From: Actinomadura luteofluorescens
Lineage (GTDB): Bacteria; Actinomycetota; Actinomycetes; Streptosporangiales; Streptosporangiaceae
Length of the DNA stretch: 64,000 nt
Direction of reading: 5' to 3'
NCBI RefSeq assembly: GCF_013409365.1
Contig: NZ_JACCBA010000001.1
Location: forward strand, 5,394,001 to 5,458,000
Positions 16,699-24,283 of the stretch are shown one piece after another. The notes below the pieces were generated by a model. It was not told the origin of the DNA and searched no databases. It was given only the letters and a program-made list of their open reading frames with translations. The position numbers and the translations under genes were made by a program. The number at the start of each line of letters is the position of its first letter. Within the stretch, counting starts at the first letter, position 1.

Positions 16699-18537
16699 TC
16701 AGGCCGTGCTCCCTTTGCGTGATGCCGCGTGGGTAGGAGGATCGAGTTCTACTCGATAAACCCGAACTCCTTTACGGGCCTCATGCTGATTTAGTTTGGT
16801 CATAATGCCAACGCGATCTCCGGCGTTTGCTGCATTGACTTGTCGATCGTTAATACGCAGAGAGGTGACCGACTCTTCGACGAAGTCGACTGGCAGTTCA
16901 TAGGCAATGCGGTCGCCTACGTGTAGTGGTCCACTCTGGAGGCGTAGTCCAAGTGCAGATGCCTTCGCCCAGTAGCCATCTACGTAACCAATCGGTTTGT
17001 AGTGCGCTGGTAGGGGGCACATGCGACCGGAGGTAACGAACAACTCGGCGACATCCTCATGCCGCCAATCATTGCTAATGAAGCCCCGGACAAGTCGGAA
17101 CAGGTCCCATGTCGTCAGCAGTGTTAGGTCTTGCTCTTTGGCGGTCGTGAGAACGTCCGACTGAAAAACGTGCTCGTGTTCCCGGTCGAGCGCAGGAAGG
17201 TTTCGCTGGTGATTCACTATGGCCAAACCGTGAATGTCTGTGCGACCCCACTCTTTCATTCGCGGTGCAATGTACTTAGCAACCTGTAGAGCGTTGACTT
17301 CTTTGGGCTTACCAGTGATGCCCTTGACTTCGACAAGCACCGGCATAGGTGCGTCCATAATCCGCAAATCCTCTCGGCGAGGACCAGTTTCACCAGCGGC
17401 CTCGGCCTCGGCGTCGACGTCACGGACATCGTGGAACCCTATTGTCTGAAGGGCATGAATCACAGCCTGGACCAAATCATCGCCGGTTGCAGTGACAAGG
17501 TCGTGCAGGAAACCGTACCGTTGGCGCTCATTTTCAATCTTCTCTTCAAGCTGGCGTACGCGGGTACGAGAATCCTCCTGTATTGCCGTGATCTCGCTCT
17601 TGAGGGAGGCTATCCGAGGGAGGTCATATTCTGGACGACGGGTCCAGCGACTGCCTTCGGCGTGAGGAAACAGCCGTGGTGACATCTCTGGGAGAATTCG
17701 TTCAACGAGTTCAACCACTAGTTCCCTTCTTCGGCTTAGCTGAGGGAAAATGAAAATCAGGTTAAGATTGCCTTCCTGCTCCTCTGTGAAAAGTCCGGCG
17801 ACGGGATCGCCGTACTTGTTTGTGGCGAGTGTCGACCAATTTTCCTCGTAGCCTCTTCCAGGCTTGACGACGCATTCAAAGTGGCCATCGTCGAAGTAGC
17901 CATCGATCCCGAGTCTTCGTGCAACACCGTTATCGGCGACGTCCATCTCCTGTCCCGTGTCCTTGTGAACAGCGAGTCGTCGTAGTGCAGGCAAAAGGCA
18001 CCAGTTATCAGCTAGATAGGGCCTTGCGCGCAGGGAATCGAGATCGCCAGAGTAATCGTGGCGTTCGCCCACCATATATTTCGGGTCAAAAGGTGCGGCT
18101 GCGAAAATGACAAAGACGCCGCCGTGGCGGTAGATGCGGTTCATTGAACCTTGTGCATGCAGCATCGCCATTGGGCGCTCGTCGATCAAACCATACTTCG
18201 CTGGCGCCCAGACTGTAGTCACCCCAGGTGAGGGGTGCGCAAAAGATTCCTTCGTGCCTTCCGCTGGAGTTTGGCCTGAAAGGTTTGCGACGATGATTTC
18301 TTGCTCCGTGTGCCCCGGAAGGTCTGGGACCGGTTTCAACGCAACATAGCTTGCGGATCTGTTGACAAGGAAGCGTTTGCCGAACGTCCCCAATACAGCA
18401 GCGTAACCGCGGAGCTGTAAAGCTTCGACAATGTCTGGATCGTCATCAATTACAAGGATCTTGGGACTGGTGTACTTGGGTTTGGAGGCGATCTCTGAAA
18501 GTGTGGGCCGCCTATTTGATCTCCATATCGAAGGCAA
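16699..18537 (-). CDS. AICE cargo protein: predicted PD-(D/E)XK nuclease domain plus EF-Tu-domain-2-like barrel
   Basis: The 612-residue protein matches no family I can name. An N-terminal alpha/beta region opens with PKILVIDDDPDIVEAL. A large unassigned region follows to about residue 295, then a coiled coil (about 305-345, LKSEITAIQEDSRTRVRQLE). Next comes a restriction-endonuclease-like block (about 355-470: GFHDVRDVD, REDLRI, LVEVKGITGKP, ALQVAKY), then a C-terminal barrel (about 540-600: SGPLHVGDRI, EESVTSLRIN, AANAGDRVGI) like EF-Tu domain 2. It is visibly more AT-rich than its neighbours and lies beside attR, typical of acquired cargo. TTG at 18537 with GAAGGGA upstream is the likely start. 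A defence role is plausible but inferred. Confidence 0.65.
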   Translation of the reverse strand: MPSIWRSNRRPTLSEIASKPKYTSPKILVIDDDPDIVEALQLRGYAAVLGTFGKRFLVNRSASYVALKPVPDLPGHTEQEIIVANLSGQTPAEGTKESFAHPSPGVTTVWAPAKYGLIDERPMAMLHAQGSMNRIYRHGGVFVIFAAAPFDPKYMVGERHDYSGDLDSLRARPYLADNWCLLPALRRLAVHKDTGQEMDVADNGVARRLGIDGYFDDGHFECVVKPGRGYEENWSTLATNKYGDPVAGLFTEEQEGNLNLIFIFPQLSRRRELVVELVERILPEMSPRLFPHAEGSRWTRRPEYDLPRIASLKSEITAIQEDSRTRVRQLEEKIENERQRYGFLHDLVTATGDDLVQAVIHALQTIGFHDVRDVDAEAEAAGETGPRREDLRIMDAPMPVLVEVKGITGKPKEVNALQVAKYIAPRMKEWGRTDIHGLAIVNHQRNLPALDREHEHVFQSDVLTTAKEQDLTLLTTWDLFRLVRGFISNDWRHEDVAELFVTSGRMCPLPAHYKPIGYVDGYWAKASALGLRLQSGPLHVGDRIAYELPVDFVEESVTSLRINDRQVNAANAGDRVGIMTKLNQHEARKGVRVYRVELDPPTHAASRKGSTA

Positions 18538-18702
18538 GGTTGATCCCTTCGGTAGTCAGCTACGACCGATCAGTCACCGGGTATCGTGCAACTCGTTCGG
18601 TCGCTTGAGCGGGACCCTGACGGAACGAATGTGGCCAGGCGTAGCCCAGGTAGGAGCCTAGCCGCAGGTCACCTGCGAGATGGCCATAACTCCGTGTTCT
18701 CT

Positions 18703-18765
18703 CTGTAAATCCGTCGGCTTAGCCTACGCAGGTTCGAACCCTGCACCCGCCACACCACACAGAAC
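18703..18765 (+). repeat. attR: 63-bp direct repeat (tRNA-Tyr 3' half)
   Basis: It is identical to 4757-4819. Only the 3' half of the tRNA is present, so it is not a functional tRNA gene. It marks the far end of the AICE. Confidence 0.92.
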
Positions 18766-18803
18766 GGCCCCTGACCAGCTTGAACGCTGTCAGGGGCCGT
18801 TCT
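18761..18803 (+). terminator. Second tRNA-Tyr terminator hairpin
   Basis: A 15-bp stem (AGAACGGCCCCTGAC and its complement) is homologous to the hairpin at 4815, with a compensated base-pair change. It was the terminator of the tRNA before the newer element inserted. Confidence 0.7.
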
Positions 18804-18871
18804 CGTTGCTTCTCGGTAGCTCCCCACTCCTACCGGCCATTGCCGGGTGTTCACGGAACAGTCACGGAACA
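18766..18871. other. Remnant attachment arm of an older, related element
   Basis: This stretch beyond attR is clearly similar to 4820-4925, which lies inside the AICE between attL and int. It keeps TCCTACCGG, ATTGCCGGGTGTTCACGG and the paired 11-nt-period repeats. Such similarity outside the crossover core is expected only if an earlier element with the same att arm already occupied this tRNA gene. Confidence 0.65.
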
Positions 18872-18894
18872 TGGCCGGGGCGTCCGAGCGCTCT

Positions 18895-20229
18895 CTAGTC
18901 GACGTCCTCGACCGCGTTGTCGCCCGGACCCGTGTGAGGAGGCACCTTCGGCTTCCACTGCGAGCAGTAGGTGTGGAGCGAGTCGAAACGCCCCGTGTAG
19001 GCCGCGTACAGCGTGGCGTTCCGCACGCGGAGGATGTTCTCGTCCTGCTGGCGCAGTGCCTGGACGGTGAGGTTGTGGCTGCCCACGTACAGGCCGGACG
19101 ACGTGCCCTTACTGATCTGCATGAACTTCTCGTGCATCCACGAGATGTTGTTCACCGGCCCGCAGTACCTGACGCCGCCCTCGATGTAGGAGCTGTACGC
19201 GAGCTTGTTGACCGCCGCGTAGATCAGCTCCGCCCCACCGTCCTCATAGGCGATGTCCCCGGTGAGCACTCGGACTGTACAGCCGCGCTTCCCAGCATCG
19301 ATGAGCGCGTTGGCCACCGCCATCCGGGCGACCCTGACGTTCGCCACGTTGATGACGTCGTCGCTGGCACTGCGCGAGCACCTCGCCGCCTTCACGTCCG
19401 CCACGACCGGATCGTTGGACGCACTCCTGCGCGCTTTCCCGGCGGCCTCCCTCCGAGGGAACGTGTAGACCTGATACTTCCCGCCGGACGGCTTGTACAC
19501 GTGACTCGACCCGTAGTTGTCGAGCCGCCCCGACCTGTTCGCGAGACGGTACATGTCGTCGAAATATCTGCTGTAGAACCTGTACAGCCCGGCGTCCCGC
19601 ACCGTGATGGCACTTTCGTACGAGGTCCACTCGTGCAGATTGGCGGACGCCACGTAGACGACGTTCCGCGCGACGCCTCCCCCCTTCTTCGCGACCTTGT
19701 CGATCGTCATGAACTTGTTGTGCATGCGCGAGTAGTTGTCGCCGACCTTCCGGTTGGCGGCGCATCCGCGAGTGGATATGTAGCGCCCGCTCTGCTTCGG
19801 GAACCCGCCGGCGCCGTCCGTGACCCGCTGCCCGCACGTCCGCACCGCATCGGGCGAGTCGGCGAACGCCGCCGTCAGCTCCCGGTACTGCGGCATGCCG
19901 ATCTCGCTGCCGTTGATGACGACCCTGACCTTGACGCCCCGCCCCTTCGCCCTGCTGAGAGAGGTCACGATCTTGCTCTGGCTGAAGTAGTACAGCGGGA
20001 GCCGGATCGTCGCCCCGCTCGGCGCGGCGTCGATGAGGGCCTTGGCGTGATCGGAGATCACCGTGTTGTCGTCCTCGGTGAACTTCACATAGTCGTCCAC
20101 CTGATCGAGGGCGATGGGAATCGCCTCATTCGGCGGATCGGCGTGCACCGGACCGGCCGGGAGCGCGGCACTCGCGAAAGCGAGCGCACTGAGAGCGACG
20201 GGCACCTTGAGGGGGAGCTTGCTGGACAT
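18895..20229 (-). CDS. Secreted phospholipase D-like protein
   Basis: The 444-residue protein has a Sec-type signal peptide (LKVPVALSALAFASAALPAG) cut near ADPPNE. It has two PLD half-domains: a first HKD motif HNKFMTID (around residue 169) and a second HEKFMQIS (around residue 376) in which the usual Asp is Ser. Conserved ANLHEW and GSHNLT follow each motif. PLD-family enzymes hydrolyse or transfer phosphodiester bonds; substrate is unknown. It lies between the remnant att arm and the integrase remnant of the older element, so it may be that element's cargo. Confidence 0.82.
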   Translation of the reverse strand: MSSKLPLKVPVALSALAFASAALPAGPVHADPPNEAIPIALDQVDDYVKFTEDDNTVISDHAKALIDAAPSGATIRLPLYYFSQSKIVTSLSRAKGRGVKVRVVINGSEIGMPQYRELTAAFADSPDAVRTCGQRVTDGAGGFPKQSGRYISTRGCAANRKVGDNYSRMHNKFMTIDKVAKKGGGVARNVVYVASANLHEWTSYESAITVRDAGLYRFYSRYFDDMYRLANRSGRLDNYGSSHVYKPSGGKYQVYTFPRREAAGKARRSASNDPVVADVKAARCSRSASDDVINVANVRVARMAVANALIDAGKRGCTVRVLTGDIAYEDGGAELIYAAVNKLAYSSYIEGGVRYCGPVNNISWMHEKFMQISKGTSSGLYVGSHNLTVQALRQQDENILRVRNATLYAAYTGRFDSLHTYCSQWKPKVPPHTGPGDNAVEDVD

Positions 20230-20333
20230 CTTCAGCCTTCCGGTAGGGATCTGAGCCTCGCTGTTGGACGCCTTCCGACCGATGTCACATCCGCTGTCTT
20301 GGCGATGAGGCTAAAAACCCTCCGAACCCTCAA

Positions 20334-20362
20334 CTAGGGCCCTAGGACCCTAGGACCGCAGA
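20334..20362. promoter_or_regulatory. Palindrome and direct repeats upstream of the PLD-like gene
   Basis: CTAGGGCCCTAG (20334-20345) is a perfect 12-bp palindrome, followed by a repeated CCTAGGAC. It lies about 105 nt upstream of the PLD-like ATG. An operator is possible; no binding protein can be named. Confidence 0.35.
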
Positions 20363-20515
20363 GCGGGGACCCCAACCCGAACACCTCACGCCCAAACACC
20401 AGCGCTGCCACTGAGCCATCTGGCACAGGACGGCCAGAACGCCTCCGCGCAGTTCACCGGTGTCGATGACCTCGCCGGTCCCCTCCGGTCGTCCTGGCGG
20501 GCATCGCACTCCTGG

Positions 20516-20626
20516 CTAGTCGCCGTCCTCGAGAGCGTCCTCGATACGGCCGTTCCACATGTGCTCGTGGCCGTCGGTGCACCCGGCGTAGACCCTTAGC
20601 AGGACGCCGACGCCGTGACCGGCGCG
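20516..20626 (-). pseudogene. Integrase remnant (last 36 codons)
   Basis: Read on the minus strand this encodes RAGHGVGVLLRVYAGCTDGH then EHMWNGRIEDALEDGD and a stop. It aligns without gaps to the C-terminus of the intact integrase at 4947, including the catalytic Tyr, with a handful of substitutions. Sequence beyond 20626 is unrelated, so only the 3' end of a second integrase gene survives. It is the relic of an older AICE of the same family. Confidence 0.85.
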
Positions 20627-20925
20627 TGGTGAGGTGGCCTCGCTCTGGGGCACACAGGGCCGAGGTGCGGTTGGTCCTTGGACGAGGGCTTGCGGACGCC
20701 CTGCGTGGCGGTGCCCGCCGGGGGAAGTTCTCCTCCGCGAGCTCGGTGCGGAGGGTCTCGTACGTGCTGAGGATGAGCATCCCGCCCAGCATGCGGATCA
20801 CGTCTGGGAGCAGCTCGTCGGCCAGCTTCGCAGCCGTCGGGCTCTCGGAGCCATCCTGGGCAGGGACAGGAGGACCTCAGCTTGTCTGCGGCAGCGGGGG
20901 ACGGGCCGGGAAGGTTTCGAGTCAT
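20627..20925 (-). pseudogene. Frameshifted, truncated hypothetical gene
   Basis: A strong AAGGAG lies before an ATG at 20925 that opens MTRNLPGPSPAAADKLRSS. Removing one C in the TCCTCC run near 20874 joins it to VPAQDGSESPTAAKLADELL and PDVIRMLGGMLILSTYETLR. The frame then runs without a stop into the integrase remnant, out of frame with it. It looks like a broken gene fused to the relic integrase. Function unknown. Confidence 0.45.
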
Positions 20926-21145
20926 GGGATCTCCTTTGAGGAACGCGATACCCAAGGCCTTCGCGCCGTTCCGAAGTGGCCACGTCGCGGTCCGAGTGCC
21001 TCATCGGTCTTGTCGTCCTACTCTCGGCGGCTCGGGACGACGGTCGCCGGGGCCGTGCGGGCGGCCGTGGTCGAGGTGTGCCGGCGTGCTGCCTGGCAGG
21101 ACGGGAGTTTCGCGAGGGTCGGTCTTGTGACGCCACAATGTGGCC

Positions 21146-21664
21146 ATGGATGCAGGAGTCGCCGCTCTTCTTGGTGCCGCTGTTGGCTCTTTCAGCACTC
21201 TGGGTGCAGCTGTCGTGAACGGTAGGACACAAGCGCGAACACAACACGCCCAATGGCGCCGTCAGTATCGACGCGATGCCTATGCCGCCTACCTCGGTGC
21301 TCTCCATGACCGCGATATGGCCATGGACGCGATACTCAAGGCCCTGCAGGCGGCTTCTCCCGACCTGGCTGAGTTGGATCGGACGGTGCAGCACTTCATC
21401 ACTCGGGCCCGTGATGTCCACCGCGCCGCAGAAGTCGTCATCATTGAAGGCCCTCCATCCATCGTGGAGGCGATCGACCGCATCGCCGAGGCTTCCAGCG
21501 GCCTATCCGAGGTCATGCAGCAGATGGTGAAGGCTGCTCGCGCAGCAGATACCAGCGAGAGGATGGAGCACTCCGCTACCGCCTCAGTGAGAGAGCGACG
21601 GCTCTACCGGGCTGTCAGTGAGTTTCGTGTCCAAGCTCGCGGCGTCCTTGGCAATGCCGACTGA
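21146..21664 (+). CDS. Hypothetical protein with N-terminal membrane anchor
   Basis: The 172-residue product starts MDAGVAALLGAAVGSFSTLG (a glycine/alanine-rich membrane helix), then a basic QWRRQYRRDAYAAYL segment and a helical cytosolic part. This layout is common in small actinomycete hypothetical proteins found in accessory regions. A GTG two codons earlier (21140) is an alternative start. No function is recognised. Confidence 0.65.
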   Translation: MDAGVAALLGAAVGSFSTLGAAVVNGRTQARTQHAQWRRQYRRDAYAAYLGALHDRDMAMDAILKALQAASPDLAELDRTVQHFITRARDVHRAAEVVIIEGPPSIVEAIDRIAEASSGLSEVMQQMVKAARAADTSERMEHSATASVRERRLYRAVSEFRVQARGVLGNAD

Positions 21665-21896
21665 CAGGTCATGCAGGTTGCTCGGGGGGCGGGCTGGGTG
21701 GGCGTGGGGCTCTCTTCGACCCTGCGCTGTTGAGGATGGCGGCCGGATTCTGGAAGGCAGGGCGTCCTTCGGTGTCACTGGGAGCCTCCCTATCCTCCTG
21801 TGGCGAGATCGCAGGTCAGGGCTGCTGGGGATGGTTCGCGGTGCTTCCTGTTCGGTACAGTGCGCTTCTGGCGGGCCTTGGAAAGGTGGGCGGTCC

Positions 21897-22325
21897 ATGA
21901 AGAGCAGGAGCCCTCAGGAGAAGAAGCGACTCAGCTATGCCAAGGATCGTCGCAATGCCTACGCAGAGAATGACAAGAGTTCCAGGAACGCCGTTCGGCT
22001 GAACAAGCGGTTTCCTAATCGTGCCAACCGCCATCGCCTTCATCAGCTTCTTCAGGAGGCGGCGGGCAGTCCCGACGTGGGGAAGGCGGTTGAGGTCGAG
22101 GAGCGTCCGGGGCGTCGGAGGCCGAAGACGTGGCGCAAGGAGCCCGGTCTGCCGTTGGGGGACTGGGTCGAGAGCAGGTTGCAGCGGCGTCTCCGGTCGG
22201 AAGGTGACGGTCAGGCCGATGAGCGACGTCTGGCCCGGGTTCGGCGGCGTGGCCGGCGGGGCCGGCTCCGCACTCTCCCCACCGCACGTGTCGCGGTCGG
22301 GGGCACGGTTGAGCGGCGCTGGTAG
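21897..22325 (+). CDS. Hypothetical basic protein
   Basis: The 142-residue protein opens MKSRSPQEKKRLSYAKDRRN and continues with Asn/Arg-rich sequence (NRANRHRLHQLLQEA), then an Arg-rich tail. GGAAAGG precedes the ATG at 21897; the open frame further upstream is unlikely to be coding. It is highly basic and may bind nucleic acid. Function unknown. Confidence 0.6.
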   Translation: MKSRSPQEKKRLSYAKDRRNAYAENDKSSRNAVRLNKRFPNRANRHRLHQLLQEAAGSPDVGKAVEVEERPGRRRPKTWRKEPGLPLGDWVESRLQRRLRSEGDGQADERRLARVRRRGRRGRLRTLPTARVAVGGTVERRW

Positions 22326-22421
22326 CGCGCATTGCTCCTGCGAGGGAGAGGTGCCCGGGCTCTGTTCGGCACGAGATCATGAGCGGGTGACGGGTCTATC
22401 CGTGCCCTGCGGGAGGTGGCG

Positions 22422-23210
22422 GTGAGCTCAGGATGGACGCTGGTGGGCGACCCGGACGAGTTCGTCGGGGGCGAGGAGTTCCTGCTGGGACGGGCTGCGA
22501 CCAATCTTCCCTTGCTGATCGCGCTGTCCGCCGTCCGCCGTCCGGGTGGCGGGGCGCCTCCATTGTTCGGCTGGTGGACGGGCCCCGAGGGGATGGTCGG
22601 GGGCGCGTTCGTTCGTCCGTCCTTTGGTCCGCTGCTTCTCGGTGACATGCCGGTGGAAGCCGCCGCAGCGCTGCCCGGGTATCTGGACGATGCGCCGCAC
22701 GCGTGGGAGGGACGCAGCGATGTCGTCGAGGCGTTCGCGTCGGAGTGCCCTGGGCAGCCGGTCGGCCACCGATCGCGGCTGCACCGGCTGGAGACGCTCC
22801 AGCCGTACTCGACGCCGGACGGTTTCGCGAGGCCGGCGACGTCGGCGGACCACGATCTGCTGGACCGCTGGTACGAGGCCGTCACCCGGGGACATGGCTC
22901 GCCCGGCGCGGTGGCGGGCCGGCTCGCTTCCGGCGACCTGCACCTTTGGGAGACCGGTGGCCGCGTGGTGGCGGTGGCCGGACACGGGCCCCGGTTCGGC
23001 TCGGCGGTGCGCCTCGACCCGATCTACACCGCGTACGAGCATCGGGGGTACGGCTACGCGACCGCCTTGGTGGCCGCCGTCACCCGTTCGTTGCTGACCA
23101 ACGGCGCGACCGAGGTCGTGCACGTCACGACCCCTGCGAACCCCGCCGCCCATCAACGTCTCGGCTTCCAACCCGTCGCCGACTACGTGACCTACTCCCG
23201 CGCCGCCTGA
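22422..23210 (+). CDS. GNAT-family N-acetyltransferase
   Basis: The 262-residue protein has a C-terminal acetyl-CoA-binding GNAT core (about residues 140-255). Motif A appears as YEHRGYGYATALVAAVTRSL, and the end TPANPAAHQRLGFQPVADY is the classic last strand of the fold. The N-terminal half is the less conserved part of two-domain GNATs. The GTG at 22422 is chosen for GGGAGG 5 nt upstream. The substrate is unknown. Confidence 0.85.
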   Translation: MSSGWTLVGDPDEFVGGEEFLLGRAATNLPLLIALSAVRRPGGGAPPLFGWWTGPEGMVGGAFVRPSFGPLLLGDMPVEAAAALPGYLDDAPHAWEGRSDVVEAFASECPGQPVGHRSRLHRLETLQPYSTPDGFARPATSADHDLLDRWYEAVTRGHGSPGAVAGRLASGDLHLWETGGRVVAVAGHGPRFGSAVRLDPIYTAYEHRGYGYATALVAAVTRSLLTNGATEVVHVTTPANPAAHQRLGFQPVADYVTYSRAA

Positions 23211-23328
23211 CGCAAACGGCAGAGTGGCCGAGGACAGCGCTTTTGCTAACGGTTTGCGTTCGTGGGTGGTCCGAGCTGCGGGAATCAATCCTGTAGCCGA
23301 AGCACAAACGAAGGGACGAAGTGCACCA

Positions 23329-23612
23329 ATGGCAGAGCAAGGTTTCAACTAACGCGCAACCAGGTCGTCGCAGCCCTGATCGCCGGGGCGATCGTTGGGG
23401 AGCCGCACTCCGCGAGGAAGAGGCGCAGGGGTCGACCACGCAGAGCGTACGAGACCACGGTGCCGCCGAAGACGACGCTGGTCGTCACCCCGGGCTTCGA
23501 GATGCGCAAGATCTACGGGAACTCGCACTGCACCTGGAGTAACTGCGAAACCGGGAGGTGTAAGAGCTTCGTGCTGACCGCGCCCCACGGCCGCTACACG
23601 GCGTTCAAATAG
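23329..23612 (+). pseudogene. Hypothetical small protein gene, apparently frameshifted near its start
   Basis: AAGGGA precedes an ATG at 23329 that reads MAEQGF and stops. A one-base shift near 23347 continues as LTRNQVVAALIAGAIVGEPH to the TAG at 23610-23612, with a Cys-containing tail (HCTWSNCETGRCKSF). LTRNQVVAALIAGA resembles ITRRQVIGAAAVGA of the gene at 24023. The open frame also allows an unshifted start at 23262, so intactness is uncertain. Confidence 0.4.
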
Positions 23613-24022
23613 CCGGCCGCTGGCGCCGCAGAAGTGACTACTTTTATGTTATTTCGGGATTCACGTAAAGGCGGTCTCGTGTCTGTCGACGCTTTTGTCT
23701 GGCCTCCTTCGCATGTGCCTTCTCGCACGGGATGGCCGCGGTTCGGTCCCTGACTCCGCCATCCCCGGCTACGGCTGGGCAGCAAGCGTGCGATGCAGGT
23801 CGCTGAGGAAAACGCGCCTGAGTGCTCTCGGTGGTCAGCGGCACACCTTCCTGGCTCCGCGGATGCGCGCGACGCCGCTGACTCCGCGCGCTGATCCCGA
23901 TGCGATGGCTGCCGTGCTCACCGAATGCTCTCAGCCACTTGCGCTAGGGCGTGGTGCACGGACGGTACGTCCTGCGGGCTCGGTCCCGCAGTCAACTGAA
24001 AAACAAGAGAAAAGAGAGAACC
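23613..24022. other. 410-nt gap without a supported gene
   Basis: Open frames here have no ribosome site or recognisable product. The last 30 nt are A-rich and include the ribosome site of the next small gene. Confidence 0.5.
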
Positions 24023-24184
24023 ATGGGAGACGCCAAGATCACCCGGCGACAGGTCATCGGAGCAGCGGCTGTCGGGGCTGTGCTCGCAGTGACGGGTGGC
24101 AAGGACAAGGACGAAGAGAAGAAGAGCCCCCAGCAGGAGGCTCCTCGCTCTGGCGACTCCACCACGGAGCAGCCGAAGCGCTGA
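24023..24184 (+). CDS. 53-residue protein with twin-arginine-like hydrophobic N-terminus
   Basis: The product starts MGDAKITRRQVIGAAAVGAV, an RRQVI twin-arginine-like motif before a short hydrophobic stretch, followed by a charged tail (KDKDEEKKSPQQEAP). AAAGAGAG precedes the ATG. It may be a membrane-anchored or Tat-like small protein. A strong terminator follows immediately. Function unknown. Confidence 0.6.
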   Translation: MGDAKITRRQVIGAAAVGAVLAVTGGKDKDEEKKSPQQEAPRSGDSTTEQPKR

Positions 24185-24199
24185 TCGCGAAGAATTCAG

Positions 24200-24227
24200 C
24201 CGGGCCCCCCTCCACGAGGGGGCCCGG
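24200..24227. terminator. Terminator between the small protein and the CadD-like gene
   Basis: A perfect 10-bp stem CCGGGCCCCC with an 8-nt loop is followed by a TACTTTT stretch on the plus strand. The two flanking genes converge here. Confidence 0.85.
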
Positions 24228-24283
24228 CCCTACTTTTGCGATGCCTCTTCCTGCTGCGGTTCGTCTCCAGGCAGGGGCCGGGG

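Larger units (their letters stand above)
4757..18765. mobile_element. pSAM2-like actinomycete integrative conjugative element (AICE)
   Basis: The element has a 13,946-bp unit bounded by a 63-bp direct repeat in tRNA-Tyr. It carries the diagnostic AICE set: tyrosine integrase next to the att site, excisionase, a replication-type protein, an FtsK-like TraB translocase for transfer of double-stranded DNA, small membrane (Spd-like) proteins, a WhiB-like protein and a GntR regulator of KorSA type. The main operon is on the minus strand. The regulator, a decarboxylase and a cargo gene lie near attR. No truncation of core genes is seen, so it may still be active. Confidence 0.9.

Noticed and set aside
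18430..18537. Response-regulator receiver domain at the start of the cargo protein
   Set aside because: ILVIDDDPDIVEAL resembles a receiver start, but I could not find the downstream phospho-acceptor Asp and conserved Lys at the expected distances.
18700..18756. Second tRNA-Tyr gene at attR
   Set aside because: Only the 3' half from the anticodon loop is present; there is no 5' acceptor strand or D arm, so it is a recombination product.
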